The position numbers and the translations under genes are program-made. A DNA stretch of 64,000 bases from Colwellia psychrerythraea 34H (GTDB lineage: Bacteria > Pseudomonadota > Gammaproteobacteria > Enterobacterales > Alteromonadaceae), in the NCBI RefSeq assembly GCF_000012325.1, contig NC_003910.7, positions 5,270,001 to 5,334,000 on the forward strand, written 5' to 3'. The notes under the pieces were generated by a model. That model worked only from the letters and a program-made list of their open reading frames with translations, ran no database searches and was not told the origin of the DNA. The stretch's first letter is position 1. Each line of letters begins with the position of its first letter. Shown here one piece after another: positions 18,747 to 29,400 of this stretch.

Positions 18747-21557
18747 TTAATGCGCCTCATCCCAGTTATCGCCAATGCCAGCCTCTGCAATTAATGGCAC
18801 ACTCAGCTCTACCGCATCATTCATTAACGTCACCAATTTAGCTGTGGTTTCTTCAACAATATCTTGATGAATTTCAAAAATCAGTTCATCGTGAACTTGC
18901 ATAGTCATTTTTATACGGTCATCATTTTGCTCAAGTAACCATGAATCTACGGCTAACATGGCCTTTTTAATAATATCCGCAGCGGTTCCTTGCATCGGTG
19001 CATTGATTGCAGCTCGCTCGGCCGCTTTTTTACGCATACCATTTTTAGCATTAATATCAGGTAGATATAATCGACGACCATATAAGGTTTCAACATAGCC
19101 CTGCTCACTCGCTTGTTGACGAGTATCTTCCATATACGTTAATACACCAGGGTAACGCTGGAAATATTTATCTTGGTACTCTTGCGCCTGCTGACGACCA
19201 ATATGGAGCTGCTTGGCTAAACCAAATGCTGACATACCGTAAATTAAACCAAAGTTAATAGCTTTAGCACTACGTCGTTGATCGGTAGTAACCTCACCAA
19301 GTTCAACAGCAAAGATTTCTGCCGCTGTCGCGCGATGGATATCTTTACCTTCGCTAAAGGCAGTGACTAAACCTTTATCGTTCGACAAATGTGCCATTAT
19401 GCGTAATTCAATTTGAGAGTAATCTATCGCGACTATTTTATGATCTTTTGGTGCAATAAAAGCTTGGCGAATTTTGCGGCCTTGTTCGCTGCGAATTGGA
19501 ATGTTCTGCAAGTTTGGATCGGTTGAAGATAAACGCCCTGTTGCCGTAACCGCCTGATGATACGAAGTATGCAAACGATTAGTTTTATCGCTCACCATTA
19601 ATGGTAACTTGTCGGTGTACGTCGACTTCAGTTTACTAAGTCCTCGATTTTCCAAAATAACCTTGGGTAATGGGTAATCGAGCGCTAACTCTTGCAATAC
19701 TTCTTCTGCTGTTGAAGGAGCACCTTTGGGTGTCTTTTTGATGACCGGGATTTTTAAATCTTCAAAAAGAATTTGCTGTAATTGCTTCGGTGATGCCAAG
19801 TTAAAGCTTTTACCTGCTAAATTATGTGCTTCAATTTCTAGTTCATCTAAACGCTGACCTAGGGTAAAGCTTTGTTCAGCTAAGATATCACTATCAATTA
19901 ATACACCGGTTTGCTCCATGCGGGCCAGTACAGGTAATAATGGCATCTCGATTTCATTGAAAACACTTAACATTGAAGCGGTTTCTGCTAACGCGGGGAA
20001 AATAGCGTGATGTAATCGCAAGGTGATATCCGCATCTTCCGCGGCATAGTGACCCGCTTTTTCAATGTCAATTTGGTTGAAAGTAAGTTGTTTAGCACCT
20101 TTACCTGCTACATCTTCAAAATGCACGGTTTGATAATCAAGATATTTCAGTGCTAATGCATCCATATTATGTCGGGTAGCAACACTGTTATAACAATAAG
20201 ACTCGATCATGGTATCAAACTCGATGCCTTGCAAAGCAATATCATAATGGCTTAATACATTGGCATCATACTTAAGATTTTGACCAATCTTTTTAATGGT
20301 TTTACTTTCGAGTAACGGTTTTAATTGCGCTAATACCCACTCTTTATCAAGTTGCTCAGGGGCATCTTCATAATCATGAGTCAATGGTACATAAGCAGCT
20401 TTCCCCACTTCAATAGCAAACGATACTCCGACTAGTTCAGCCTTCATATAATGAACACTAGTGGTTTCAGTATCAAAAGCAAAAGACTCGCACGCTTGTA
20501 ACTTTTTCAACCACTGTTCAAAAAGCTCTTTGTCTAAAATAATATCGTATTGAGTTTTTTCAACGTCTACAGCTTTAATTTCAACGGCCTGCTCGCCCAC
20601 CGAAGCTGTAGAGTCTGCTTTAGTTTTTTTAGCTACGCTACTAGTGCTCGCGCCAACGTCACTTCCACCTTTACCTAAGTCAGCTAACAAACGTTTTAGT
20701 TCGAACTTTTGATAAAGTTCAGCTAATGCGTCTACGTCTGGTTCACTAGCCGCTAATTCTCCAGCCGTTTGTTCTAATTCAACATCACATTTAATAGTGG
20801 CTAATTGATAAGACAATGGCAGTTGTTCTAATGCATCACGAAGATTTTCACCAATCTTGCCTTTTACTTTGTCCGCATTGGCAATAACTTCCTGCATGGT
20901 GCCATGTTCTGCTAACCATTTAACGGCAGTTTTGGGACCACACTTAACAACGCCAGGAATGTTATCAACTTTATCCCCCATTAATGCAAGATAGTCGATA
21001 ATTTGATCAGGTCTAACACCAAACTTTTCACTAACGCCAGCAACATCCATTTCTACATCGGTCATGGTATTAATCAAACGAACATGCTTAGTAACAAGCT
21101 GCGCCATGTCTTTATCGCCGGTCGAAATAACGGTTTCAATACCAAGCTCATCAGCTTGTTTTGCCAATGTACCAATAACATCATCGGCCTCAACACCCGG
21201 AATAACTAAAAGTGGCAAACCCATTGCTGTAATAATCTCATGTATTGGTGCAATTTGAGTACGTAAATCATCAGGCATTGGTGGACGATTGGCTTTGTAT
21301 TCGGGAAACATGTCATTACGAAATGTTTTACCTTTAGCATCGAAAATAGCGATGATATTGCCATTGGGGTAGTCTTTTTTTAAACTACGAAACATATTCA
21401 ATACACCAGTAATAGCTCCCGTAGGTTGACCATCAGCGGTTGAAAGAGCTTGCAAATAAGGTACGTGATAGGCTCGAAATAAATACGATGAACCATCGAC
21501 CAATATTAAGGGTGATTGCGAGTTATTAGAGTCTTGGGTGGTTGCAGAAATTGTCAT
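18747..21557 (-). CDS. polA: DNA polymerase I
   Basis: 936 residues. The 5'-nuclease domain starts ILVDGSSYLFRAYH; the 3'-5' proofreading domain has the acidic motif FAFDTETTSVHY near 355-366. The polymerase domain carries motif A (VAIDYSQIELRIMAHL), motif B (RRSAKAINFGLIYG) and motif C (MQVHDELIFE, near 886-895). All three activities appear intact. It is used for gap filling, Okazaki fragment processing and repair. An alanine/lysine/serine-rich linker (about 295-325) between the nuclease and proofreading domains is long and poorly conserved. It is convergent with recG. Confidence 0.97.
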   Translation of the reverse strand: MTISATTQDSNNSQSPLILVDGSSYLFRAYHVPYLQALSTADGQPTGAITGVLNMFRSLKKDYPNGNIIAIFDAKGKTFRNDMFPEYKANRPPMPDDLRTQIAPIHEIITAMGLPLLVIPGVEADDVIGTLAKQADELGIETVISTGDKDMAQLVTKHVRLINTMTDVEMDVAGVSEKFGVRPDQIIDYLALMGDKVDNIPGVVKCGPKTAVKWLAEHGTMQEVIANADKVKGKIGENLRDALEQLPLSYQLATIKCDVELEQTAGELAASEPDVDALAELYQKFELKRLLADLGKGGSDVGASTSSVAKKTKADSTASVGEQAVEIKAVDVEKTQYDIILDKELFEQWLKKLQACESFAFDTETTSVHYMKAELVGVSFAIEVGKAAYVPLTHDYEDAPEQLDKEWVLAQLKPLLESKTIKKIGQNLKYDANVLSHYDIALQGIEFDTMIESYCYNSVATRHNMDALALKYLDYQTVHFEDVAGKGAKQLTFNQIDIEKAGHYAAEDADITLRLHHAIFPALAETASMLSVFNEIEMPLLPVLARMEQTGVLIDSDILAEQSFTLGQRLDELEIEAHNLAGKSFNLASPKQLQQILFEDLKIPVIKKTPKGAPSTAEEVLQELALDYPLPKVILENRGLSKLKSTYTDKLPLMVSDKTNRLHTSYHQAVTATGRLSSTDPNLQNIPIRSEQGRKIRQAFIAPKDHKIVAIDYSQIELRIMAHLSNDKGLVTAFSEGKDIHRATAAEIFAVELGEVTTDQRRSAKAINFGLIYGMSAFGLAKQLHIGRQQAQEYQDKYFQRYPGVLTYMEDTRQQASEQGYVETLYGRRLYLPDINAKNGMRKKAAERAAINAPMQGTAADIIKKAMLAVDSWLLEQNDDRIKMTMQVHDELIFEIHQDIVEETTAKLVTLMNDAVELSVPLIAEAGIGDNWDEAH

Positions 21558-22008
21558 AAGAAATACGCGAAGCGACTAAATTAAGCTAAAGATGGCTAAG
21601 CATGCCACAAAGCGCAAGTAGGCTCCACTTTATCAGTATGCTTTATTGATGCTGCTTGTGGATAACCTTGTGGTCAAGTACGAAAAACAGCCAGAGATTT
21701 GTAAATGTCAAACCTGGCCTTGTCAATATAATACTTTGTTTTTATTGAATAAAAAGGTTTTTACAATACCTTTAAATACATAGTGATTTTATTTTAACTA
21801 TATGTGGATAATTTTATTATCGCGTTATTTTTTAGCTGTACGAAAAATCGGCTGAAGAAAATAACGTGGTAAGAGATTATCAGAATTTGGCGTGATTACC
21901 AGTGCATTATTAAACTTTTTTTACCAAATAATGACACTTTTAAATAACAAAAAAACATAAGCGAGTAAGGGCAATAGCTAGCAAGAGATCCACCAGTTAA
22001 ATAATTTT

Positions 22009-22044
22009 TTTGTATAGTAAAAAATATTTTTTTTACTATACAAA
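22009..22044. repeat. perfect 16-bp inverted repeat
   Basis: TTTGTATAGTAAAAAA (22009-22024) and TTTTTTACTATACAAA (22029-22044) are exact complements separated by four bases. No gene ends nearby, so it is not an obvious terminator. It could be an operator, a hairpin in an untranslated RNA, or a relic of an insertion. Confidence 0.6.
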
Positions 22045-22324
22045 GAGAGTATTTTCGTCATGGTTTTGAATGCACGATAGGATAACTCTATTTAAATAAT
22101 TTTGTTTGTTCTAAGCTCGTGAATGTGGCGCTATTCTGCCCCATAAATTAATCCGTTTGATATAATAATAGAGGTGCAGATATTATTTGTTGAATTTTGT
22201 CTTAAACAAAGGGACTGTAAAATTTACTTAATTTAGTTCTGAGCAAATTGGTTTATCTTACTTTGTTATAATCGTAGGTAGATTAGGGTATGTTGATCTT
22301 TCGCGGTTAAATTTTATTCGAGAT

Positions 22325-22560
22325 AAAAGCGTTTTAATCGCGGCGAGTAGTGTGTAGCCTAGTCATTCTAAGCAAATTATACTCAACAAAGAGTAAAACG
22401 CTTTTAGCCGAATCCTTCGGACAGCGTTTGTTGGTCATTTTTACGGCGTTATCGCCTTTTTATGTGGAACAACCACATGGCAAAGACTCTGCCTTGTATA
22501 AATACCCAACAAACCGCTGTAAAAACAATCTCGAAAGGTCAACAGACCCTAATAAGTAAT
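22325..22560. repeat. possible interspersed palindromic element
   Basis: AAAAGCGTTTTA (22325-22336) and TAAAACGCTTTT (22394-22405) form a perfect 12-bp inverted repeat. The following ~150 bases are less AT-rich than their flanks and contain further short hairpins (CCGAATCCTTCGG, TGTGGAACAACCACA). The texture suggests an inserted repetitive element rather than a gene. Only one copy is in the window, so repetition cannot be shown here. Confidence 0.35.
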
Positions 22561-22795
22561 AAAATCTAAGAATAAGAAGTATTATTATTTAGGTAACCTT
22601 ATAATTTTGCTATATTTGCTTGTGAGGTTTCTAAGGGATTCATCAATCGCCGTTCCTCTTGCTAAGTAAAGCACTTATTATTCTGACACTTACTCAAGTT
22701 CAAATTTGATAATCCGTTTTAATCGAAATCATTGACAGTAAACTGGGCTCTAGCTACCTTTAGCCTTACCTATATACCTACTAACGAGTTATATT

Positions 22796-23236
22796 ATGAA
22801 AAAATTTGTTCAATTATCACTACTCACTTTGGCTTTAACCCCAGCTCTATTAGCCTCTGAGCTAGTCAGTGCTAATAGTTTGCCGCAATCAGTATCTCCG
22901 GCTAATGCCTCGGTATACATTATTTCACCTGTAGATGGCGCAACAGTGCCAGCTACGTTTACAGTAACCTTTGGTTTAAAAGATATGGGAGTATCTCCCG
23001 CAGGTATCGAGAAAAAACATACAGGTCATCATCACTTATTAGTCGACAAAGACTCTCTGCCTGCTTTTGATATGCCTATGGGCGGCGATGTTCAGCACTT
23101 TGGCGGTGGACAAACACAAACAACGTTAACCTTGCCGAAAGGACAGCATACTTTACAACTTATTTTAGGCGATCATCATCATATCCCTCATAAGCCTGCG
23201 GTTGTTTCAAAGAAGATTACTATTACGGTAGAGTAA
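22796..23236 (+). CDS. DUF4399 periplasmic protein
   Basis: 146 residues with a clear signal peptide (KKFVQLSLLTLALTPALLAS) and a domain matching DUF4399. Marks are SPVDGATVPATFTVTFGL, the histidine-rich HTGHHHLLVD and the GDHHHIPH segment near the C-terminus. The clustered histidines could bind a metal, but the function of the family is not established. It stands alone, followed by a hairpin terminator at 23403. Confidence 0.8.
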   Translation: MKKFVQLSLLTLALTPALLASELVSANSLPQSVSPANASVYIISPVDGATVPATFTVTFGLKDMGVSPAGIEKKHTGHHHLLVDKDSLPAFDMPMGGDVQHFGGGQTQTTLTLPKGQHTLQLILGDHHHIPHKPAVVSKKITITVE

Positions 23237-23402
23237 AATTTTAATACTGCTGAACTGAGAATAAAACGTACTTAAAAAATGAATTCGTTGGCGACTTTAC
23301 AATTATATGCAAAGCGTTTTTTTCATTGAATTAAACAAGAGCACAGCATATATATCGTTTAAAGTGCCTTTCGAAAGCTCATTAGTAAACTGATGACACC
23401 TC

Positions 23403-23444
23403 AAAATGAGTTAGATACAGAATGACTATATTTAACTCATTTTT
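23403..23444 (+). terminator. candidate terminator after the DUF4399 gene
   Basis: Exact arms AAAATGAGTTA (23403-23413) and TAACTCATTTT (23433-23443) enclose a 19-base loop and end in T residues. It lies 167 bases after the stop codon; the bases between hold nothing recognisable. Confidence 0.5.
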
Positions 23445-23550
23445 CTAAGCGTGATAATGTAGCTCTACCTTGTTCAAAAAATAAACACCTTGGGTATCAT
23501 TAATAGAAAATATAGTTATGGAATGATTAAGGAATAATAAAGGATTATGA

Positions 23551-24723
23551 ATGAATAACATGCCAATAGTTTTAGTATTACTACTCAGCTTACTTGTTTC
23601 TTCTTGCTCATCTATAACCAAACCTCAGCAAAGTGAGGATGTTAATCAAGCAATGTAAATTCCGATAAATTATCGTCTCTTCCCCAATATAGAAAACGAG
23701 CAATTAAATACAGAAGACATTTTTTTCTGACACAGGTACAGCAAAAAGAATTTATTGTTAATTTTGATCAACAAATAGCAAACGGTTTAGCCCCTCATAA
23801 AGCATTAAGCGAAGTTTTAGCAGAAAGATTAGCTAAGTGAAACCTACGATGCAACAACCGCACTTCGCTTAAATAAGGGAAACTGCATGAGCTTAGCGAT
23901 TTTAACAACGGCTTATGCAAAAATTATAGGCCTTGATTTTTCGTATCGAAAAGTAAGCACTCTACCCATATTCACTAAAAAAGAGGATGTTATTTTATCC
24001 TCTTCACATGTACAAACAATAATTTACGATCCTAGTTTTATCGCTGATCAAAATACTTTTTACCTCGCAAATCCTGCGGTGGTTATTGATTATTTCCCAA
24101 GTAAAAGTCATCGTTCTGGGATAAAGTTTTCGTTGGAGACCTTTCTCGCTATGTATTATAAGAATATTGCCGCCGATGCTTTAGCAGATAAAGATTTAAA
24201 TAAATCATTTTTATACGCAAATAAAGCTTACCAATTAGATACTGACAATATTGAAACAATTAACCTATTAGCTGTTATCCACAGAAGATCAGGCGACTTA
24301 CAAACAGCAGAGGCGATATATAAAACAGGTATGGACAAAGGGCAAACGAATATAGCGCTATTAAGTAACTATATTATGTTACTCAAGTCTCAACGGCGTA
24401 TGGACGAAGTTAACACCCTACAAGACAAACTAAACCAACTAGATGACCCAGACCCGTATCAATGGTTAGGAGAGGCTTATACAGCGAAAAATGTTGGCAA
24501 TATTAAACAAGCCGAAATTTATTTTAAGAAAGCATTGTCAAAGGCACCATACCTCAACCAAGCGTATATGGGACTTTATAAAATTTATATAAAACAAAAC
24601 AAACTAAAAAAGGCCCAAACAATGCTCGTTAAAGCATTAGAATGGACCTATGAGCTTGATGAAAGAAAGCTATACAAATATAAGCTTTATAATATTGAAC
24701 ATAACATAGCAGCAATTAATTAA
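23551..24723 (+). pseudogene. transglutaminase-like/TPR lipoprotein gene with two frameshifts
   Basis: The frame starting at 23551 encodes a lipoprotein signal (VLVLLLSLLVSSC) but stops at 23658. The sequence then continues sensibly in another frame (LPQYRKRAIKYRRHFFLTQ ... ALSEVLAERLAK) to 23839, and returns to the original frame before 23887. There the codons just upstream of the ATG read LNKGNC, giving GNCMSLAILTTAYAKIIGL, the transglutaminase-like catalytic motif. Candidate triad codons are Cys 23884-23886, His 24007-24009 and Asp 24088-24090. The downstream open frame (23887-24723, 278 residues) adds TPR-like repeats. If only that part is translated, it lacks the catalytic cysteine and the signal. 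Sequencing error is the main alternative. Confidence 0.65.
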
Positions 24724-24751
24724 AGGCATAGCAATCAACATTCAGCTTGCT

Positions 24752-26128
24752 TTACATAGTGACAAACTCTTCTGCTGAGGTCGGATGAATAGCAATAGTG
24801 TTATCAAAATCAGCTTTCGTTGCGCCCATTTTCATTGCCACAGCAAAGCCTTGTAATAATTCATCACTACCAAAACCAATACTGTGTAAACCAACTACTT
24901 TTTCTTCCTTGCCTGCACAAATTAACTTCATTCGTGTCGGATCACGATGGTCCTCAGTGATTGCTTGATACAGTGCAGTGAATTGCGATTTATAAACAGT
25001 AATATTTTCCTCACCGTATTGCGCAATAGCTTCGTTTTCAGTCAATCCAACGGTGCCGATAACTGGATGACTAAATACTACCGTAGCAATGCCGGAATAA
25101 TCTAAATGCTCTTCAGGTTTATTATTAAATAAACGCTCACATAAACGACGACCCGCAGCAACAGCTACCGGCGTTAATTGTGCACGACCGGTGTTATCAC
25201 CTACTGCATATATACCGTCTACATTGGTATTTTGATATTTATCTGTTTCGATAAAACCACGCTCATTCATAGCAACACCAGCGGCCGCTAAATTAATATT
25301 GTCGGTTGCTGGTTCACGGCCAATTGCCCATACTAAGGTTTCAACTGGTCCAATAGTTTTCCCATTAGTTAGATGTATTACTAAGCTGCCATCTGCCAAT
25401 TTTTCGATACGTTCTGGCGTGCTGTGGTTATGTAACGTTGGGCCATGTTTTGCCATTTGCTCTACTAAGGTATCGCTCAGCATGTTATCAAAACCACGTA
25501 ATGGTTTTTCTTTACGCACCAATAAATGCGCTTTTGTACCTAAGGCATGAAACACACCCGCTAACTCGACCGCGATGTAGCCTGCGCCAACAACAGCAAC
25601 ACTTTTAGGCTGCTCTGTTAAGGCGAAAAAACCATCTGAATCGATGCCATAGTCAGCACCTTCAATATTTGGCAGAGTGGGACGCCCACCCGTAGCAATA
25701 GTAATATGATCTGCGGTGATTAACTCACCGTTGACTTCAACCGTATTTTTATCAACAAATTTGGCAAATCCATCAATAACGGTTACATCGTTAGCATCAA
25801 AACCACGCTGATAGGCCGCATGAATTCGTTCAATATAAGCTTCTCGGTTAGCGACCAATTTAGCCCAATCAAACTGAGGAGTGTCTTGGGTAAGATGTTG
25901 AGCAAAACCGTAATCACTCGCATATTTCAATGCGTCAGATATCTGCCCTGCATACCACATCGCCTTTTTAGGTACACAACCAACATTTACACAAGTACCA
26001 CCAATGTATTTGGCTTCAATAACTGCTGCCTTTTTACCTAACTTTGCTGCGCGGTTAGCGGATGCTATACCGCCACTGCCACCGCCAATGGCTAGATAAT
26101 CAAAATGTTGTGTCATGGTTTCACTCAT
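24752..26128 (-). CDS. gor: glutathione reductase
   Basis: NADPH-dependent flavoprotein of 458 residues that regenerates reduced glutathione. The FAD site is [15 protein letters not shown], the redox-active cysteines lie in [19 protein letters not shown], and the NADPH site is [20 protein letters not shown]. The C-terminal [11 protein letters not shown] supplies the catalytic His-Glu pair from the partner subunit. The GCVPKK form and the length fit glutathione reductase rather than lipoamide dehydrogenase. It is convergent with the TPR gene across 28 bases. Confidence 0.95.
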   Translation of the reverse strand: MSETMTQHFDYLAIGGGSGGIASANRAAKLGKKAAVIEAKYIGGTCVNVGCVPKKAMWYAGQISDALKYASDYGFAQHLTQDTPQFDWAKLVANREAYIERIHAAYQRGFDANDVTVIDGFAKFVDKNTVEVNGELITADHITIATGGRPTLPNIEGADYGIDSDGFFALTEQPKSVAVVGAGYIAVELAGVFHALGTKAHLLVRKEKPLRGFDNMLSDTLVEQMAKHGPTLHNHSTPERIEKLADGSLVIHLTNGKTIGPVETLVWAIGREPATDNINLAAAGVAMNERGFIETDKYQNTNVDGIYAVGDNTGRAQLTPVAVAAGRRLCERLFNNKPEEHLDYSGIATVVFSHPVIGTVGLTENEAIAQYGEENITVYKSQFTALYQAITEDHRDPTRMKLICAGKEEKVVGLHSIGFGSDELLQGFAVAMKMGATKADFDNTIAIHPTSAEEFVTM

Positions 26129-26240
26129 TAGTTAACGTATTGTTTAAATAGAATGTGGGCGCAAAATACACTTTATTCAAGTATTAAAGTAATAATATTT
26201 AATAACTTTCTCTGTAATTAGTTGTCCACTTTATCGAATT

Positions 26241-26460
26241 AGTTATTGGTATACACCCAAACTACATCCAGATGTAGGTTTTAGCTGAAATCAGAAACGC
26301 CCTCAGACAAGGCAATGGTTGGAGGGATAGTATGCTATTTGCGAAATTAATAACGTAGCATAAAACATTTCTATACTAGCCCTGCGGGGTCTTCCGAACA
26401 GTTTATGCTCTTCATTGCCTTATTTTTAAGGAAATAACTATTAATAAAATGAGCCATTTA
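26241..26460. repeat. intergenic hairpin-rich element between gor and the sensor gene
   Basis: The 360-bp gap holds no gene. CTACATC (26262-26268) and GATGTAG (26271-26277) form a tight hairpin, followed by GGTTTTAGCTGAAATCAGAA and a GC-richer tract. The block is unlike its AT-rich surroundings and resembles a short interspersed element, possibly related to that at 18427. The bases nearest 26128 should hold the gor promoter. Confidence 0.35.
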
Positions 26461-26488
26461 ATCGTAAATCGCTCAGTAATACCCACCT

Positions 26489-29400
26489 TCAAAGGGCTTG
26501 GCTATAAGTAAGTTCTGTCTTATCTATCAGCAAATTTTTCATAATCTTTTCCGCTGAGCTTGGCTTACTATATAAATAACCTTGTAGATAATGACATTGT
26601 TTGGCCACTAAATAATTAAATTGCTCAACCGTTTCTACACCTTCTGCAATACAATGCATGTTAAGTCTTTTTGCTAATACTAGCGTGGTATCAACAATCG
26701 CTTCATCTGCTTCATTTATACCAATACCAGCAACAAAGCTACGGTCAATTTTTATAATATCTAAAGGTAACTTTTTTAAATAAGACAATGACGAAAAACC
26801 AGTGCCAAAATCATCAAGCGCTAAAGTAAGACCTAGTGAAGATAACTTACGCATGGTGGTGATGGCATTTTCAGGTTGTAAAATTAGCGAACTCTCTGTT
26901 ACTTCAACACGTAATATTGCTGCAGGTAATTGGTAACGTGCCAATAACTCACTAATAAATGAGACTATGTCTGCTTCAACAAAGTGTTGTACTGATAAGT
27001 TTATCGACACATAAAATTCAGGTCGTATGGTATGCCATTCTTTTAGATCTTTACATACTCGCTCAAGTGCCATTTCTGTCATCGTGATGATTAAATTGAG
27101 CTCTTCTGATAAAGGAATAAAGTCACTTGGTGGCACTAAGCCAGTAGACGTTTGCCAACGCATTAACATCTCGACTCCCACAGCCTTACCCGTATAAGCA
27201 TTAATAATAGGTTGGTAGTGATTGATAAACTCATTATTTTTTACTGCTAATTTTAATGCCGACTCCTGACTCAAGCGCTCCATTGCTTCAACGTTCATTT
27301 GTGCAGTATAAAATTTAAAGTTACTTTTTCCGGCTTGTTTCGCATGATACATAGCAACATCAGCATGGCGTAATAATTCGTCTGAATTAATACCATCATT
27401 AGGGTATAGCGCAATGCCTACACTTGCACCAACACTAACTAAATTTCCATCTAAATCAACGGATTGACCAATGGTGTCAATAACTTTCTCTGCAATTCTT
27501 CCCAATTGATTTTCATTAGCGAAACTCTCTAGTAGCACAACAAATTCGTCACCTCCTATACGTGCTACCGTATCATCGATGCGTAATGTACTTTGTAAGC
27601 GATTAGTGATTTCTCGTAATAATAAATCACCGAAATCATGCCCTAAAGAATCATTAACTTGCTTAAATCGATCAAGATCAATAAAAAATACCGCAATGGA
27701 GGTATCTCGTCGATTAGAAAAATCTATCGCATGCTTAATACGTTCAAGTAATAACGTACGATTGGGTAATCCGGTTAAATGGTCATAATTTGCTAATAAT
27801 CGCAATTCACTTTCCGCACTTTTCTGCGCGCTAATATCCGTTAAAACAAACAAATAATGTAACGCATTAGTTACTGAACTAAACCCTACCGTGACGTTAA
27901 TAATGACGTGGTATTCATCCTTATTGGCGGTAACTATCAACTCTTCTCCACGCCAATGCTCCCCCTCTTTTAGCGAAAGCATTAATTTACGATAAAAACT
28001 GCGACGTTTCTGGCTGACGCCTAAGAGTTTGTCACTAAAATCAAACTCTTCTTCTGGCCAATCAAAAACAGCACGCATTGACTGGTTTGCAGTGATTCGG
28101 GATATTTTTTCATCAATAATAAATACCCAATCTTGGGTTTGCTGAAAGGCATCTCCGTAATACTGAGCGCGCTCTTCATTAGCGCGCGACTCGGTAATAT
28201 TAGTATAAGATCCTGTCACTCTGACAGGATGATTATTAGCATCTACAGCAACAATTTTTCCTAAATCTTTATACCAAAACCACTGACCATCTGATGTTTT
28301 CAAACGATAGGTACAGGAAAAGTTATCCTTTAGATTAGCGCTACTAATAAATAGCTGCCAACAATGAATAAAATTATCATGATCTTCAGGATGAATAAGC
28401 GCTACATGCTCTTCTAAACTATAAAACAGCGCTTTTTCTCGGTAACCTAAATCTAAAGAAATACGCTTGCCAAATATTAAGTCTTCATCGGCTTGCCAAT
28501 CCCAGACCTCACTGTTACTACCCGTTAAGGCTAGTTGTAAGCGGTTTTCTCGATATTTTACTTGCTCATGAACATCAAGTAATAATTGTTGCTGGGTTTT
28601 ACGATAACGATACCAAGTCACCATCATTAACATTAAGGCGATAGAATAAAGTAATATCGCTAAAGGTGAACGCCATGGAGCAAAGCCTACGTTAAATTTA
28701 ATATATACAGGCGAAGAGAACTCTCCTGTATAAGGAGATTTAGCTTGAATTGATAAAGTATGTTTACCTGAAGCGAGACTAGGAAAGGTAACATGAGCCT
28801 CACGACTTGCCGGAAAATCAATGTTGTCTTGTCCCGTTAAATGATATTTATAGATGATGCTTTTCTCATTACCGTAAGAAAAAGTAGAGAAATCAATACG
28901 AATACCTACATCATCATGGTTTAGGTTAATAACAGCATTATTTTCAATGACTAAAGGTAGGACTAAATCTCGAGATAATAATTCTACGGCGGTAACTTTG
29001 ACTGTAATATTTTCATTATCATATATTTTTTTTAGCTGTAAAGGGTCAAAAAGACTAATCCCCTCCATAGAACCATAGACAAATAAACCATTCGCTAATT
29101 TTGCATTAGCCCTAGCATTAAATTCTGTCGCTCCAAGACCATTTTTACGAGTGAAATGACTTATATGTTGGTTATCAGAATCCAACATAAATATACCATC
29201 ATGACTAGAGAACCAGATATCCCCAGATTCATCTGCCATGACACCATAAACGTTATTTTCAATAATGGAGTTAGCTTTATGGTAAAAATATTTTTCTTTA
29301 AAATCAGGTAATGTTAAACCAATAAGGCCTTTACCACTGTAGCTCAACCAGAGCACTTGGTTTTTATCAATCGCCCAGTTATCGATATAAACGTTTTCAC

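Larger units (their letters stand above)
21558..22795. other. 1.2-kb region without a recognisable gene
   Basis: This holds the upstream region of polA and of the DUF4399 gene. Apart from the inverted repeat at 22009-22044 and the repeat-like block at 22325-22560, nothing could be assigned. A 69-codon open frame at 22350-22559 shows no protein-like pattern and is not called. No Spot 42-like RNA, which lies next to polA in some relatives, was recognised. Confidence 0.6.

Noticed and set aside
22350..22559. 69-codon open frame upstream of the DUF4399 gene
   Set aside because: No protein-like pattern or ribosome-binding site; it lies within a hairpin-rich, repeat-like block.
21558..22795. Spot 42 RNA next to polA
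   Set aside because: Its known core was looked for near polA on both strands and not recognised.
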